A stretch of 64,000 nt of DNA from Mucilaginibacter endophyticus (GTDB lineage Bacteria; Bacteroidota; Bacteroidia; Sphingobacteriales; Sphingobacteriaceae): the NCBI RefSeq assembly GCF_003351025.1, contig NZ_QPCG01000003.1, positions 202,355 through 266,354 of the forward strand. The letters run 5' to 3'. Numbering within the stretch: position 1 is the first letter of the stretch; each line of letters starts with the position of its first letter. This document shows positions 33,109 to 41,698 of the stretch, one piece after another. Under the pieces are notes generated by a model that saw only the letters and a program-made list of their open reading frames with translations, did no database searches and was not told the DNA's origin. The position numbers were made by a program, and so were the translations under genes.

Positions 33109-34268
33109 CCATCATTTTTGTTCTGCTATTCGCTGTTCTTGTAGCTCACGCCCAAGACCTTGGCGTAGTTGTGCCCGATAGCACCGTCGATCGGCTCTAC
33201 AACGCCGGTAACTGGAAACAACTCATCAACTTTGTAAACAAAACAGTTACAGATAGCACCGACTCGCCGGCTTTGCATTTTAAGGTTGGATATGCTTACA
33301 TGCTTACCGGCAATTACAAAGCGGCCATCAGCCAATTTAACCGGGTTTTAGTTAAGGAACCGCAAAACACAACTGCCCGCCTGTACAACTATTATTGCAA
33401 TACTTATATCAACAATAACAGCGCGGCATTCTACAGCGCCTCGCGTTTAGACCAGGAAACCTTACGAGGCATTAAACTATCTCCTTACGGCTTAACTGAC
33501 GCAACCCTGGAAAGCGGTATAAAACTCCCCGCCAATAACGAGCGGGATAATGGTTTTTTTGAGCGTGCGGGTATTGGGGCGAGGCTGTTCTGGCGTTTAC
33601 AGCTTGATCAGTCGTTCATATTTTTTAAGCAGAATATTTTCCGGTCGGGGTTTATTGATTATAAGAACCAGGTTGGCCGAACTGACAAACAAACCGAATA
33701 TTATGTTAGGGCGAAGTATTCACTGGCGAAAAACATCAGCCTGATTGGCGCATATCATTACCTGCATACCAGCTATCGTAGCAATATCAATCAAAGCAAT
33801 CTTGGTTTATTCGGTGTAAAATATGATACCCGCTATATTGATTTACAGGGCGATATTAACTGGGGAAAGCTGATTGACAAAACTTTAAAGCAATATGATG
33901 CCAAAGTGGATTTTTATCCATTAGGAAACCTCAATTTATACACTATGAGCAGGGCATCTATACTGAATTTAAGCGGGGTTCATACTTTTATTTATAGCCA
34001 GTCGGTTGGGTTTAAGGTATTGGATAAAACCTGGCTGGAATCGGCTGCTACCTTTGGTAACCAGGATGATTACCTTGACGCCGACGGTTTGTATGTTTAT
34101 AATTCTATCGACCCTACAAAATTTAAATGCGGGGAAAGCGTTTTTTACCAGATAGGTAACCATGCCTTACTGAATTTAAATTACTTTTACGAAAAGAAAA
34201 CAGACATTTACCGCGCTGTTAAGTACAACCAAAACTCTGTCACGTTAGGCATAACATGGAAATTTTAA
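33090..34268 (+). CDS. TPR plus outer-membrane beta-barrel protein (YaiO-like)
   Basis: A 392-aa secreted protein with a signal peptide ending at AHAQ (residue 22). Residues 35-125 contain TPR-like helices (FKVGYAYMLTGNYKAAISQFNRVLVKEPQNTTARL). From about 165 to the end there are alternating aromatic strands, ending in VTLGITWKF, a typical beta-barrel C-terminal phenylalanine. It overlaps the fusion gene by 19 bases and the next gene by 13. It probably provides the outer-membrane part of the cluster. Confidence 0.78.
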   Translation: MEYRKLTIIFVLLFAVLVAHAQDLGVVVPDSTVDRLYNAGNWKQLINFVNKTVTDSTDSPALHFKVGYAYMLTGNYKAAISQFNRVLVKEPQNTTARLYNYYCNTYINNNSAAFYSASRLDQETLRGIKLSPYGLTDATLESGIKLPANNERDNGFFERAGIGARLFWRLQLDQSFIFFKQNIFRSGFIDYKNQVGRTDKQTEYYVRAKYSLAKNISLIGAYHYLHTSYRSNINQSNLGLFGVKYDTRYIDLQGDINWGKLIDKTLKQYDAKVDFYPLGNLNLYTMSRASILNLSGVHTFIYSQSVGFKVLDKTWLESAATFGNQDDYLDADGLYVYNSIDPTKFKCGESVFYQIGNHALLNLNYFYEKKTDIYRAVKYNQNSVTLGITWKF

Positions 34269-34876
34269 AGAAAACGTTTACAGCCATACTTTTACTTGCT
34301 TTTGCAGCACAACTGCAGGCGCAAACAAACGCGGTGCTGCAAAAGGCTTTCCACAATAGTTATGCTAACGAATTAAACAAGAACTACGTAGCCGCCATTG
34401 CCGATATCTATCCATACTATTCGGAAAATAACTATGAAATAACCATCAGGCTGGGCTGGCTCAACTACCTTAGTAAAAACTACACGGCTTCACAAAGCTA
34501 TTACCAAAAGGCCATAACCCTGAAACCCAACTCGGTTGAAGCTAAATTTGGCTATGTAAAACCCCTCTCCTTTTTGCAAAGCTGGGATAAGGTACTGGAG
34601 CAATATCTTGCCATATTGAAAATAGATCCGCAAAATACCCAGGCCAATTATTGGGGCGGCGTAATTTATTATAACCGCAAACAATACGAACCTGCCATTA
34701 AACTTTTCAGAACAGTGGTAACGCTTTATCCTTTCGATTATGACGGTAACCACATGCTGGGCTGGTCTATGCTTATGGCCGGCAAAAAAGCCGAAGCAAA
34801 GCCTTTTTTTGAAAAAGCCCTGATCATTAAACCTGCCGATGCTTCAAGTACCGATGGTTTAGCCAGATGCAATTAG
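34256..34876 (+). CDS. Periplasmic TPR protein
   Basis: A 206-aa secreted protein with signal peptide ending LQAQ (residue 23) and about four TPR units (for example LGWLNYLSKNYTASQSYYQKAITLKPNSVEA, YWGGVIYYNRKQYEPAIKLFRTVVTLYP and MLGWSMLMAGKKAEAKPFFEKALIIKP). It overlaps the barrel gene by 13 bases and is the last gene of the cluster. It likely scaffolds contact between the barrel protein and the M23 fusion; this is inference. Confidence 0.8.
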   Translation: MEILKKTFTAILLLAFAAQLQAQTNAVLQKAFHNSYANELNKNYVAAIADIYPYYSENNYEITIRLGWLNYLSKNYTASQSYYQKAITLKPNSVEAKFGYVKPLSFLQSWDKVLEQYLAILKIDPQNTQANYWGGVIYYNRKQYEPAIKLFRTVVTLYPFDYDGNHMLGWSMLMAGKKAEAKPFFEKALIIKPADASSTDGLARCN

Positions 34877-34894
34877 TCAATAAATTCTGATTAT

Positions 34895-35027
34895 TTCATT
34901 GCCGTTGACTTTAGTCAACGGTTGTCAGAACTTATAACAAGGCTTTAGCCAAACTAATCAAGCTATATTGGGCTAAAGCCACTTACTTACTATCATTATT
35001 CCGTTGACTAAAGTCAACGGCAATGAA
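34895..35027. repeat. Nested palindromic repeat (family A), perfect copy
   Basis: Outer arms 34895-34921 and 35001-35027 are perfect 27-base complements, each containing the hairpin TTGACTTTAGTCAA. Inner arms GGCTTTAGCC (34941-34950) and GGCTAAAGCC (34971-34980) are also perfect. The whole 133-base unit could form a four-hairpin cruciform. It sits 18 bases after the seven-gene cluster and may serve as its terminator. Confidence 0.88.
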
Positions 35028-35213
35028 TATGAAAAAGTAATTAAATATTACAGGTATTCCTTCTATATCGCTCTTAACCCACCTCTTCATACATCGATTT
35101 AAATCCCGCATTCATCGATACATCTCCCGACGAGCCAATTTTCCAATTTAATTTTAATTAAACCTGTCCACAAAAAGGCAGCGCTAATTATCAATTTAAA
35201 TTAAATCAAGAAA
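35028..35213. other. AT-rich leader before the PepSY-like lipoprotein
   Basis: The rest of the 337-base gap after the repeat has no coding potential that I can see. It presumably holds the promoter for the 35214 gene; no exact TAnnTTTG box was found. Confidence 0.3.
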
Positions 35214-36107
35214 ATGAAATCCTTTTACGCTACACTAATGGTGTTGGGTACAGTTATCTGCCTGGCATCATGCAAAAAGGAGAACGCCTCAAAATCAGGT
35301 TCAACCGGCGTTTCTTCATCAGCCATCAGCTCAACGGGTGCTATTGCTATCAGCCTTGCAGCCGGAAGTACCGATAGTGTTTATATGGTTGGCTGCTATG
35401 GCAGGCATAATCAAATAGATACCGTTGCTTCAAGTGCCTTACCTACCGCTATAGGCACCTATTTTACAGCTAATTACAGCGGCTACACTTTTAAAAAGGC
35501 TTATGCTATTGACAGCGCAAGCATCGTTGTTAACTACGTTGTAGTAATCAAATACAACAGTGCCCTGGTTGGCCTTAAATTTACCGCTGCCGGCACCTTT
35601 GTAAACATCCTTGAACAACGTGAGGGCTTGGACCTTAAAGGACAAGGCTGGCACATGGGTGGCCCTTTTGACAACCGCGACGGCAGACACCGTGATACTG
35701 TTGCCATTTCGGCATTGCCTGTTACCGTGAGCAGTTACTTTTCGGCAACCTATCCAACAGATACCTTGCTGCATGCTTCTGTAGCCCCCGACAATGTTTA
35801 TATCTTGATCAGCAAAAACGGCGTACTTTATTCAACCGCTGTAACTGCCGCAGGCAAACTGGTTAAACGTGTTCAAATTGAAAAACACGATTTAAGACAT
35901 GCCGCTGTTACCGAAGCAAACCTTCCGGCAGCTATTGCTACATACCTAACCACTACCTATCCCGGTTATGTATTTGACAAAGCATTTTCTGAAACATCCA
36001 ACGGTACCTTACAAGGTTACGTTGTGTTCATTACATCAAACAGTACCAGGTACGCGATAATTTTTAACGCTTCGGGTACATTTGTTGAAGCCCTGCCTAT
36101 CCACTAA
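35214..36107 (+). CDS. Lipoprotein with three PepSY-like repeats
   Basis: A 297-aa lipoprotein with lipidated Cys20 (CLASC) and a Ser/Thr-rich linker to about residue 50. Three repeats of about 80 residues follow, each with the pattern ALP.AI..Y....Y.GY...KA...........VVI......VGLKF.A.GTFV, near residues 72-140, 160-222 and 235-297. This matches PepSY-like (DUF2874) periplasmic proteins that resemble beta-lactamase inhibitor folds. Function is unknown. It is a single-gene unit with its own terminator. Confidence 0.78.
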   Translation: MKSFYATLMVLGTVICLASCKKENASKSGSTGVSSSAISSTGAIAISLAAGSTDSVYMVGCYGRHNQIDTVASSALPTAIGTYFTANYSGYTFKKAYAIDSASIVVNYVVVIKYNSALVGLKFTAAGTFVNILEQREGLDLKGQGWHMGGPFDNRDGRHRDTVAISALPVTVSSYFSATYPTDTLLHASVAPDNVYILISKNGVLYSTAVTAAGKLVKRVQIEKHDLRHAAVTEANLPAAIATYLTTTYPGYVFDKAFSETSNGTLQGYVVFITSNSTRYAIIFNASGTFVEALPIH

Positions 36108-36130
36108 ACAAAAGATCATAGCGCTGTTGG

Positions 36131-36170
36131 TAAGCCATGTTTTTAACTAAACATGGCTTACTTGCTTTTA
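36131..36170 (+). terminator. Rho-independent terminator after the PepSY-like lipoprotein
   Basis: A perfect 10-base stem, TAAGCCATGT (36131-36140) and ACATGGCTTA (36151-36160), is followed by CTTGCTTTTA. The T-run is interrupted, so strength is uncertain. It lies 24 bases after the stop and may also serve the converging gld operon. Confidence 0.65.
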
Positions 36171-36303
36171 TTCAGGAGCTAAAAGCTAAACGCCAACCGA
36201 TCATCTAACCTCCATAAATTCGCACACAACAATCACAAATTTAGTGGCACAGCGTTTGGCGATTCAACCTTTTGCCTTTGACCTTTCGCCTTTAACCTTA
36301 AAA

Positions 36304-37839
36304 CTAATTAGCTGTTAAAGCCACCGGGGCCAGTTGCCTTGGGGCTCCATCCGGGCCAACCGCTATAATGTTATCAAAAATCACGTGCGAGCCCGGTTTG
36401 ATGCTACTGAGCGAAGCCTGCATTTCATTGCTCAGGGCATTTCCTGAAGTAACCTGTACCGATGCGCTTTCGCGCGGATTTGCTATGATCAAACTGAAAC
36501 GGGTGATCTTAAACCGCGCGTCAAAATCAAAATTATCCAGTGTGGCATAAATGGCGTCCTGCGCTTTTAGCGCTACCGTTGGAACCCCACCTCCCGATCT
36601 GCCCGAAAATTTAGCGATAGGGTCCGGGATTCTTTTGGCCCGGAACTGTGTGCGGCTCAACACTTCCGTTTTACCGGGAAAAATCTCTGCCGATACTGTT
36701 ACGGTTACCATCCCCGGAGTGTTTACCCTGGCCATATATTTACCCGAAGTACCACTTAATATCCCTGCCGACATACCAATCCTGATATTTTTTGAGGGGA
36801 TACCCGGTACAGATACCGACACGGGATTATCTACACCGATATAAAAAACGTTCATCTTATCGGGCGATACCACTGCCGACGGCCGGGCAACCATATACTG
36901 CTGCTCGGGCGTGGTATAGGTTTTCATGCTGCCATCGGTCTGTTTTACCTTGATGGTACCTTTCCAGCTAAAAACGCCCTCCCTACTGGTTGAAGCATTG
37001 TATACGCCCCGGCCGTCGGTAACACTGATCGGGCTGCCGCCAACCTCCATTTGCGGGGTCGACCGGGAATCATAGGCAGTTAAAAAAACCTGGGCCTTGT
37101 ATGGCTGTCCCTGGATAAGATATGAAGTTGGCGCTACAGCCACTGCCTCAAACTTATCCAGGTTAACAATAGCCCTGTCCATCTTACCCAGGATCTTTTT
37201 CACCACTTCCGACTCGGCGTTTTTATTATCGGCCTGTATTTTTGAAAGTATAGTAAAATCTGCTGTCAGGGGTACGCCCTCGCCAAAATTCAGTTCCTCC
37301 CAGGTTTTGGCATTTCCGTTGTGCTTAACAGGATCATTGGCGCTCAGCGTAAACGATACCGCGCTGCTATCTTCCTTGCCCAGCAGCAGCTTAAGTTTTT
37401 CAAGGGTATCGTTGATCTTTTCTTTGAGTGCTTTTGCCCTTTTTTTGTTAATCATCACGTTATAACCTATATCCAGGTTATCCCGCTCCTTTAAGTCGCC
37501 GGTAAGTTCATCATAGCCGGAACTTTGCTTAACCAGCTCGTTCTTGATCTGGGTAATGAGATCATTTAACCCGGCGCTTACCCTTTGGGCCGCTTTTGCC
37601 TTTTGATAGATAGGTGCCGCCCTTTCGGGCGATTCTTTAAGCCGGGTTTGTTCAAAAGCAGTAAACAATTGCTGCACCGAATTACCAACGTTAGCCGCCG
37701 AAGCGGTTAAGCTATCGTTGATGGTTTTAAAAGCATCTAAAATAGAGGAAGACACATTTAGCGCCAGCATTGCCAACAGCACCAGGTACATGATATTGAT
37801 CATCTTTTGCCTGGTGGTTTCCTTTCCTGCAATAGCCAT
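36304..37839 (-). CDS. gldM: GldM, type IX secretion/gliding motor protein
   Basis: A 511-aa protein, close to the usual GldM length. The N-terminal segment KMINIMYLVLLAMLALNVSSSILDAF (residues 12-37) is the single membrane helix that enters the GldL pentamer. The large periplasmic part has the D1-D4 beta-domain pattern, including SPDKMNVFYIGVDNPVSV near residue 325. GldL and GldM form the proton-driven motor of T9SS. It is the last gene of this gld operon. Confidence 0.92.
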   Translation of the reverse strand: MAIAGKETTRQKMINIMYLVLLAMLALNVSSSILDAFKTINDSLTASAANVGNSVQQLFTAFEQTRLKESPERAAPIYQKAKAAQRVSAGLNDLITQIKNELVKQSSGYDELTGDLKERDNLDIGYNVMINKKRAKALKEKINDTLEKLKLLLGKEDSSAVSFTLSANDPVKHNGNAKTWEELNFGEGVPLTADFTILSKIQADNKNAESEVVKKILGKMDRAIVNLDKFEAVAVAPTSYLIQGQPYKAQVFLTAYDSRSTPQMEVGGSPISVTDGRGVYNASTSREGVFSWKGTIKVKQTDGSMKTYTTPEQQYMVARPSAVVSPDKMNVFYIGVDNPVSVSVPGIPSKNIRIGMSAGILSGTSGKYMARVNTPGMVTVTVSAEIFPGKTEVLSRTQFRAKRIPDPIAKFSGRSGGGVPTVALKAQDAIYATLDNFDFDARFKITRFSLIIANPRESASVQVTSGNALSNEMQASLSSIKPGSHVIFDNIIAVGPDGAPRQLAPVALTAN

Positions 37840-37888
37840 TTCTTTATCTGATTAAAGTTTAAACTAAACCATTATTGCCAGTCCACAA

Positions 37889-38686
37889 TTACACGCGGGG
37901 TTGGTTCATAGCCGAAAGCATATTGGCATAAAAAACATTTAATGCTGATATATTTTTGGCAAGCTTGTTAACCTCGTCCTTAAACTGCCTGCTGTCATCT
38001 GCCGATTCATTGAGGTTTTGCAGGGTTTTGCTTAATCCGCGGTAAAAGTTATTTACCTGTTTCAGGTTTTCATCGGCACCCTTCAGTTCCGACTCATACA
38101 GGGCATTAAGTTGTACCAGGTTGCCTGTAAGCTTTGCTACCTGGTGCTGATAAGCATTGGTATCAGCGCGACTATCGGCAATGGCCGAAAGGCCAGATGT
38201 GGCCCGCTCAAAAGCAATCCCAAACAAATCAAATTTGGACGCGGCCTGCTTCAGCTTTACCGAAAACTCATCGGTACCTAAGGACACATCAGCAATGGTA
38301 TTGATGCGGTCAACTTTTTCGGCAAACACTTTCAGGCCTTCGCCAAGCCTGCTGATGCTTAGCTCGTTCAAATCAGCATCGGTTAAAAGCTTATCAAGCG
38401 CGGCTGTTTGACCACCCGCCACAGGCATCATTCGTGATTTATTTACCGGCCCGCCATCGTAATCAACAGCCAGTTCGGGGTATACCCTTTCCCATTCAGG
38501 TTCCTGCGCCGGTGGGAAAAATCCGAGGGTAAAAAACAGCATGGCCTCTACCGTAAGTCCCAGGCCTATCATGTAAGTACCCGCCTGACCACCCCAGTGG
38601 TTAATTTTAAACATAGCACCAAGAATTACGATACTGGCACCCCATGATATGGCTACGTGAAGCCAGTTAATTTTGCTCTTTTTCAT
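37889..38686 (-). CDS. gldL: GldL, type IX secretion/gliding motor protein
   Basis: A 265-aa inner-membrane protein. Two membrane helices are seen at about residues 9-26 and 35-57, separated by MFKINHWGGQAGTYMIG. Glu47 in GLTVEAMLFF is the membrane glutamate proposed to carry protons. The cytoplasmic tail (residues 60-265) is longer than in flavobacterial GldL and predicted to be coiled-coil (LNALYESELKGADENLKQVNNFYRGLSKTLQNLNE). It is 49 bases upstream of gldM. Confidence 0.92.
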   Translation of the reverse strand: MKKSKINWLHVAISWGASIVILGAMFKINHWGGQAGTYMIGLGLTVEAMLFFTLGFFPPAQEPEWERVYPELAVDYDGGPVNKSRMMPVAGGQTAALDKLLTDADLNELSISRLGEGLKVFAEKVDRINTIADVSLGTDEFSVKLKQAASKFDLFGIAFERATSGLSAIADSRADTNAYQHQVAKLTGNLVQLNALYESELKGADENLKQVNNFYRGLSKTLQNLNESADDSRQFKDEVNKLAKNISALNVFYANMLSAMNQPRV

Positions 38687-38712
38687 TTTCTTAATATTTA
38701 AAGGTTAATCAA

Positions 38713-39339
38713 TTAAAATCGGTAGTAGAGTGTAAGCCCTGCGTTCATCCCCGGTAATAACCCACGCAAACCGCTGCTTACTTTTTCGGCTCTATCATCA
38801 TAGGTTGATGTAGGTGAGCTTGTAGGAATAAAAAAACCGAAATCTGTACGGAGCCCTATACTGTGGCTCAGCCGCATATTGCCCAACCCTGTGCCTATGT
38901 ACGGCCGCAGTTTCGACATGTAGATGTAGTAATTGGGTACTGTGCCTATCCCCTCCCGGTACAGCGTATTGTTAAAATAATAGCTGATACCGGCCGATAC
39001 ATACCATTTGCGCGAAAGCCAATCGGCATTACCATACAGCGGTTGCCAGTCAACAATACCATAAACCGATGTGCGGTTAAGGCCAAGGTCGCGGCCATTA
39101 TACTGCACCGTAATATCCGGCACAATATTAAACCCAACACGGGCGTTAAACACCCTGCCAAAGGCGGATGATCCCTGCAGGCCAACACCCTGTGTGCCCA
39201 ATTGCAGGCCTATCGAGTTTTTTGGGAAGGCACTGTATTCGGGTAATACCTGCGCGCTCGCCCTGCCACAATAGCCCAGGAAGCCCACAAAAAGCATCCA
39301 CCACATAAAGTCTTTCAATAATCTGATTTGCGTTATCAT
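38713..39339 (-). CDS. Small outer-membrane beta-barrel protein within the gld operon
   Basis: A 208-aa protein with a signal peptide ending ASAQ (about residue 30) and repeated amphipathic strands (NSIGLQLGTQGVGLQ, FNARVGFNIVPDITVQYNG, KWYVSAGISYYFN), ending in LTLYYRF, a typical barrel terminus. I do not recognise a named family. It overlaps gldN by four bases and lies between gldN and gldL, so it is probably a partner of this T9SS or gliding apparatus. It is shorter than PorP/SprF and not clearly related. Confidence 0.72.
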   Translation of the reverse strand: MITQIRLLKDFMWWMLFVGFLGYCGRASAQVLPEYSAFPKNSIGLQLGTQGVGLQGSSAFGRVFNARVGFNIVPDITVQYNGRDLGLNRTSVYGIVDWQPLYGNADWLSRKWYVSAGISYYFNNTLYREGIGTVPNYYIYMSKLRPYIGTGLGNMRLSHSIGLRTDFGFFIPTSSPTSTYDDRAEKVSSGLRGLLPGMNAGLTLYYRF

Positions 39340-40244
39340 GGCTTTTCCTCCTTATTATTTTGAGTTTGATTAACCAGGTTTTTATCATTAATTCCCCGTG
39401 GATTTTTCCAGATATTCTTCTTCAAATCGGCTATCTTCTGTTGCAGCTTAAGCGCCTCGGGGCTACCCGGGTCCAGCTGCCCGCTTTCGGCATTGCCGGG
39501 CGAGAATTGCCTGATGAGATATGCCGAAAACTTTTGCTGCATGAAAACATCATCAAGCGTTACGTCGAAGATCCCCTTATCAGGCTCGCTCACGTCCTCC
39601 TGCACCAACGCGAAACGCAACTGCGGGAAGTAGAGCCAGAATGCAGGAGCCGATGCCATATTTGCCGGCAGATCGGCCGTGCCGGTGATGTTCATCATGG
39701 GCGCGAGGCCGATAATGCGGGTATCCACCTTACCCCGCTGCCTGTCGAAATAAACATCTTCCTCAATCCTGAACCGGGTTATCCTGTCGGGATTAAAATC
39801 ATTGAGTACCATTTTTGATGAGATCTGGTTGCCATCCTTATCAAACTTTGGCACCAGCACCGAGTCGGTAAAGCGCATGGAACCCTGTTTGGCGGTCAGC
39901 TTCTTTTTAAAATCATCTTTTTCATAGGGCGTAAGCTTTCCGGTGGTTAAGCCCTTCATAATGGCTTCCATTAATGAATGACCAGGGATGGCCAGTATAG
40001 CGTTCGAACTATCGGCCAGATCAATAACCCGCCATATCCTGGCATACATCCTGATATTTGCCGGATTGGTTTTAGGATAAGGAAATGGCCTGGCCTGGCT
40101 CAGATCGGCCTTTTGCAGGTAGCTATCAAAGGATGGCAGCGTATCGGTTACCGTACTATCCGGCGCCGACTGCGCGAAATTTTTATGAATGTAGGTCCCC
40201 ATAAGCAGTAGGATTACTGCAGTTACTTTTTTCAGCATGTTCAT
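39336..40244 (-). CDS. gldN: GldN, type IX secretion/gliding protein
   Basis: A 302-aa secreted protein with signal peptide ending FAQS and the GldN/PorN core NPANIRMYARIWRVIDLADSSN (about residues 60-82), VLNDFNPDRITRFRIEEDVYFDRQRGK and IRIIGLAPM-like RIIGLAPMMN. GldN associates with GldK lipoprotein rings under the outer membrane. It directly follows gldK, whereas most described clusters have gldL and gldM between the two. Start may be Met1 or Met3. Confidence 0.9.
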   Translation of the reverse strand: MNMLKKVTAVILLLMGTYIHKNFAQSAPDSTVTDTLPSFDSYLQKADLSQARPFPYPKTNPANIRMYARIWRVIDLADSSNAILAIPGHSLMEAIMKGLTTGKLTPYEKDDFKKKLTAKQGSMRFTDSVLVPKFDKDGNQISSKMVLNDFNPDRITRFRIEEDVYFDRQRGKVDTRIIGLAPMMNITGTADLPANMASAPAFWLYFPQLRFALVQEDVSEPDKGIFDVTLDDVFMQQKFSAYLIRQFSPGNAESGQLDPGSPEALKLQQKIADLKKNIWKNPRGINDKNLVNQTQNNKEEKP

Positions 40245-40249
40245 GATTG

Positions 40250-41539
40250 TTACTTTTTAGTGTATTTCCTGGTTTTAACCTGTTCGCCGGTGAGTTCAAA
40301 GGCGGCCATCACACAGCGGAAACCGATATAGGAATGTGCGGCTTCCTGGTCATCAAAACTGCGGGTATCGGTGTTCAACATTTCACCGTTATCTTTCCAC
40401 GAGCCCCCGCGCACTACCTTACGCCGCATCAGCATGGCATCCTTACCTGTAGCATCGTACAGCAAAGCCGGGTTTAAGTCATTCACCAGCTGAGATGAGG
40501 AAGGGCTGTAAGCGTCAAGCGTCCATTCAGATACGTTGCCGGCCATGTTATAAATTCCGAAGGCGTTGGGGGTGTATGAGGTTACAGGAAGCGTGAAGGT
40601 AGATCCATCACTGGCATAACTGCCCTCGCCCTGTTTAAAGTTAAGCGAAAGCTGCTCTTTACCGGTGGCCTTATCAACCGTGGTTTTTACCGTATGATCG
40701 GTAGTATCATTGGGGCTAAGCTTTGCTTCGGCCGCAAATTGCCATTGCGCCTCGGTAGGTAAACTAAAGCTAAGTTTAAAGTTGCGCAGGTTAGGATTGT
40801 TCCTGATCATGAGCCTGAGTTGTGTGCCGCGCCAATCGGCATAAGCCCGGGCCTGTTTCCAGGTTACACCAACAACCGGGTTGTACTCGTAAATTTTGTT
40901 GGTGAAGTAATTGGCGTCCATCACAGTCATCTGCGCATTAGGAAAATCTGCCGACCATACCGATTCATGCGGATACACACTTACCGTATCCATCATGTAC
41001 TCGTTGTTTTTTACGCCATCCATCCTGATGTAGTAAAACCGGTAAACAACAAGCTCCGGATTGGGCACCCGCACGCCGTTAATCATCGTCATCATCGGAG
41101 CCAGCTTCTCTTTAACTTCGGGCGGGGCCTTTTTCCAGAGGGGGGAAATCTTGTTAACCTTGCTCCAGTCTATCAGCCTTTGTTCCTTACCTGTGCTGCC
41201 AACGGTTGCGCCGGTTGCGGGCATAAAAAAGGAGTCGTCGTGGAGATAGTCGGTAATGGCTACAGAATCGGCAACCCAGTTTACAAAAGCCTGGTACTGC
41301 TTGTTGGTTACTTCGGTTTTGTCGATAAAAAAGGCGCTAACGCTTACCTTTCGCTGTTCGGCTTTATCATCGTTCAGCATTTTGTACATGAACGTTCCCG
41401 ACGGAATGTAAACCATCCCCTGCGGCGGAATAAGCCGTTTTACAGAAACAGCGCGTGTTTTGGGCGTATTATAAATACTTGGCTGGCAGGCGCTGAGCAT
41501 CAGCAGCAGCAATCCTGTTATTGGAACAGACGATCTCAT
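40250..41539 (-). CDS. gldK: GldK-like lipoprotein (SUMF1 fold)
   Basis: A 429-aa lipoprotein (Cys18, MLSAC) of the formylglycine-generating-enzyme fold. Residues about 40-429 follow the GldK/GldJ pattern: MVYIPSGTF, FFIDKTEVTNKQYQAFV, NPVVGVTWKQARAYADWRG, LPTEAQWQFAAE, GNVSEWTLDAY, RVVRGGSWKDN and SYIGFRCVMA. It is assigned to GldK over GldJ because gldN, gldL and gldM follow. GldK and GldN build the periplasmic ring. Confidence 0.87.
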   Translation of the reverse strand: MRSSVPITGLLLLMLSACQPSIYNTPKTRAVSVKRLIPPQGMVYIPSGTFMYKMLNDDKAEQRKVSVSAFFIDKTEVTNKQYQAFVNWVADSVAITDYLHDDSFFMPATGATVGSTGKEQRLIDWSKVNKISPLWKKAPPEVKEKLAPMMTMINGVRVPNPELVVYRFYYIRMDGVKNNEYMMDTVSVYPHESVWSADFPNAQMTVMDANYFTNKIYEYNPVVGVTWKQARAYADWRGTQLRLMIRNNPNLRNFKLSFSLPTEAQWQFAAEAKLSPNDTTDHTVKTTVDKATGKEQLSLNFKQGEGSYASDGSTFTLPVTSYTPNAFGIYNMAGNVSEWTLDAYSPSSSQLVNDLNPALLYDATGKDAMLMRRKVVRGGSWKDNGEMLNTDTRSFDDQEAAHSYIGFRCVMAAFELTGEQVKTRKYTKK

Positions 41540-41698
41540 TCGACAATTAATTAAAGATTAGTTAAGTCAGAATGATTTCATATGTGCTTATTGATTGTGT
41601 GGTTAAACAATAATCAAATATGAATGAAGGTGCTGTTAAGAAGTTTTATGTGTCGATAAAGTATTTAATGTTATCGATGAACAGTCATTTTGTATGCT

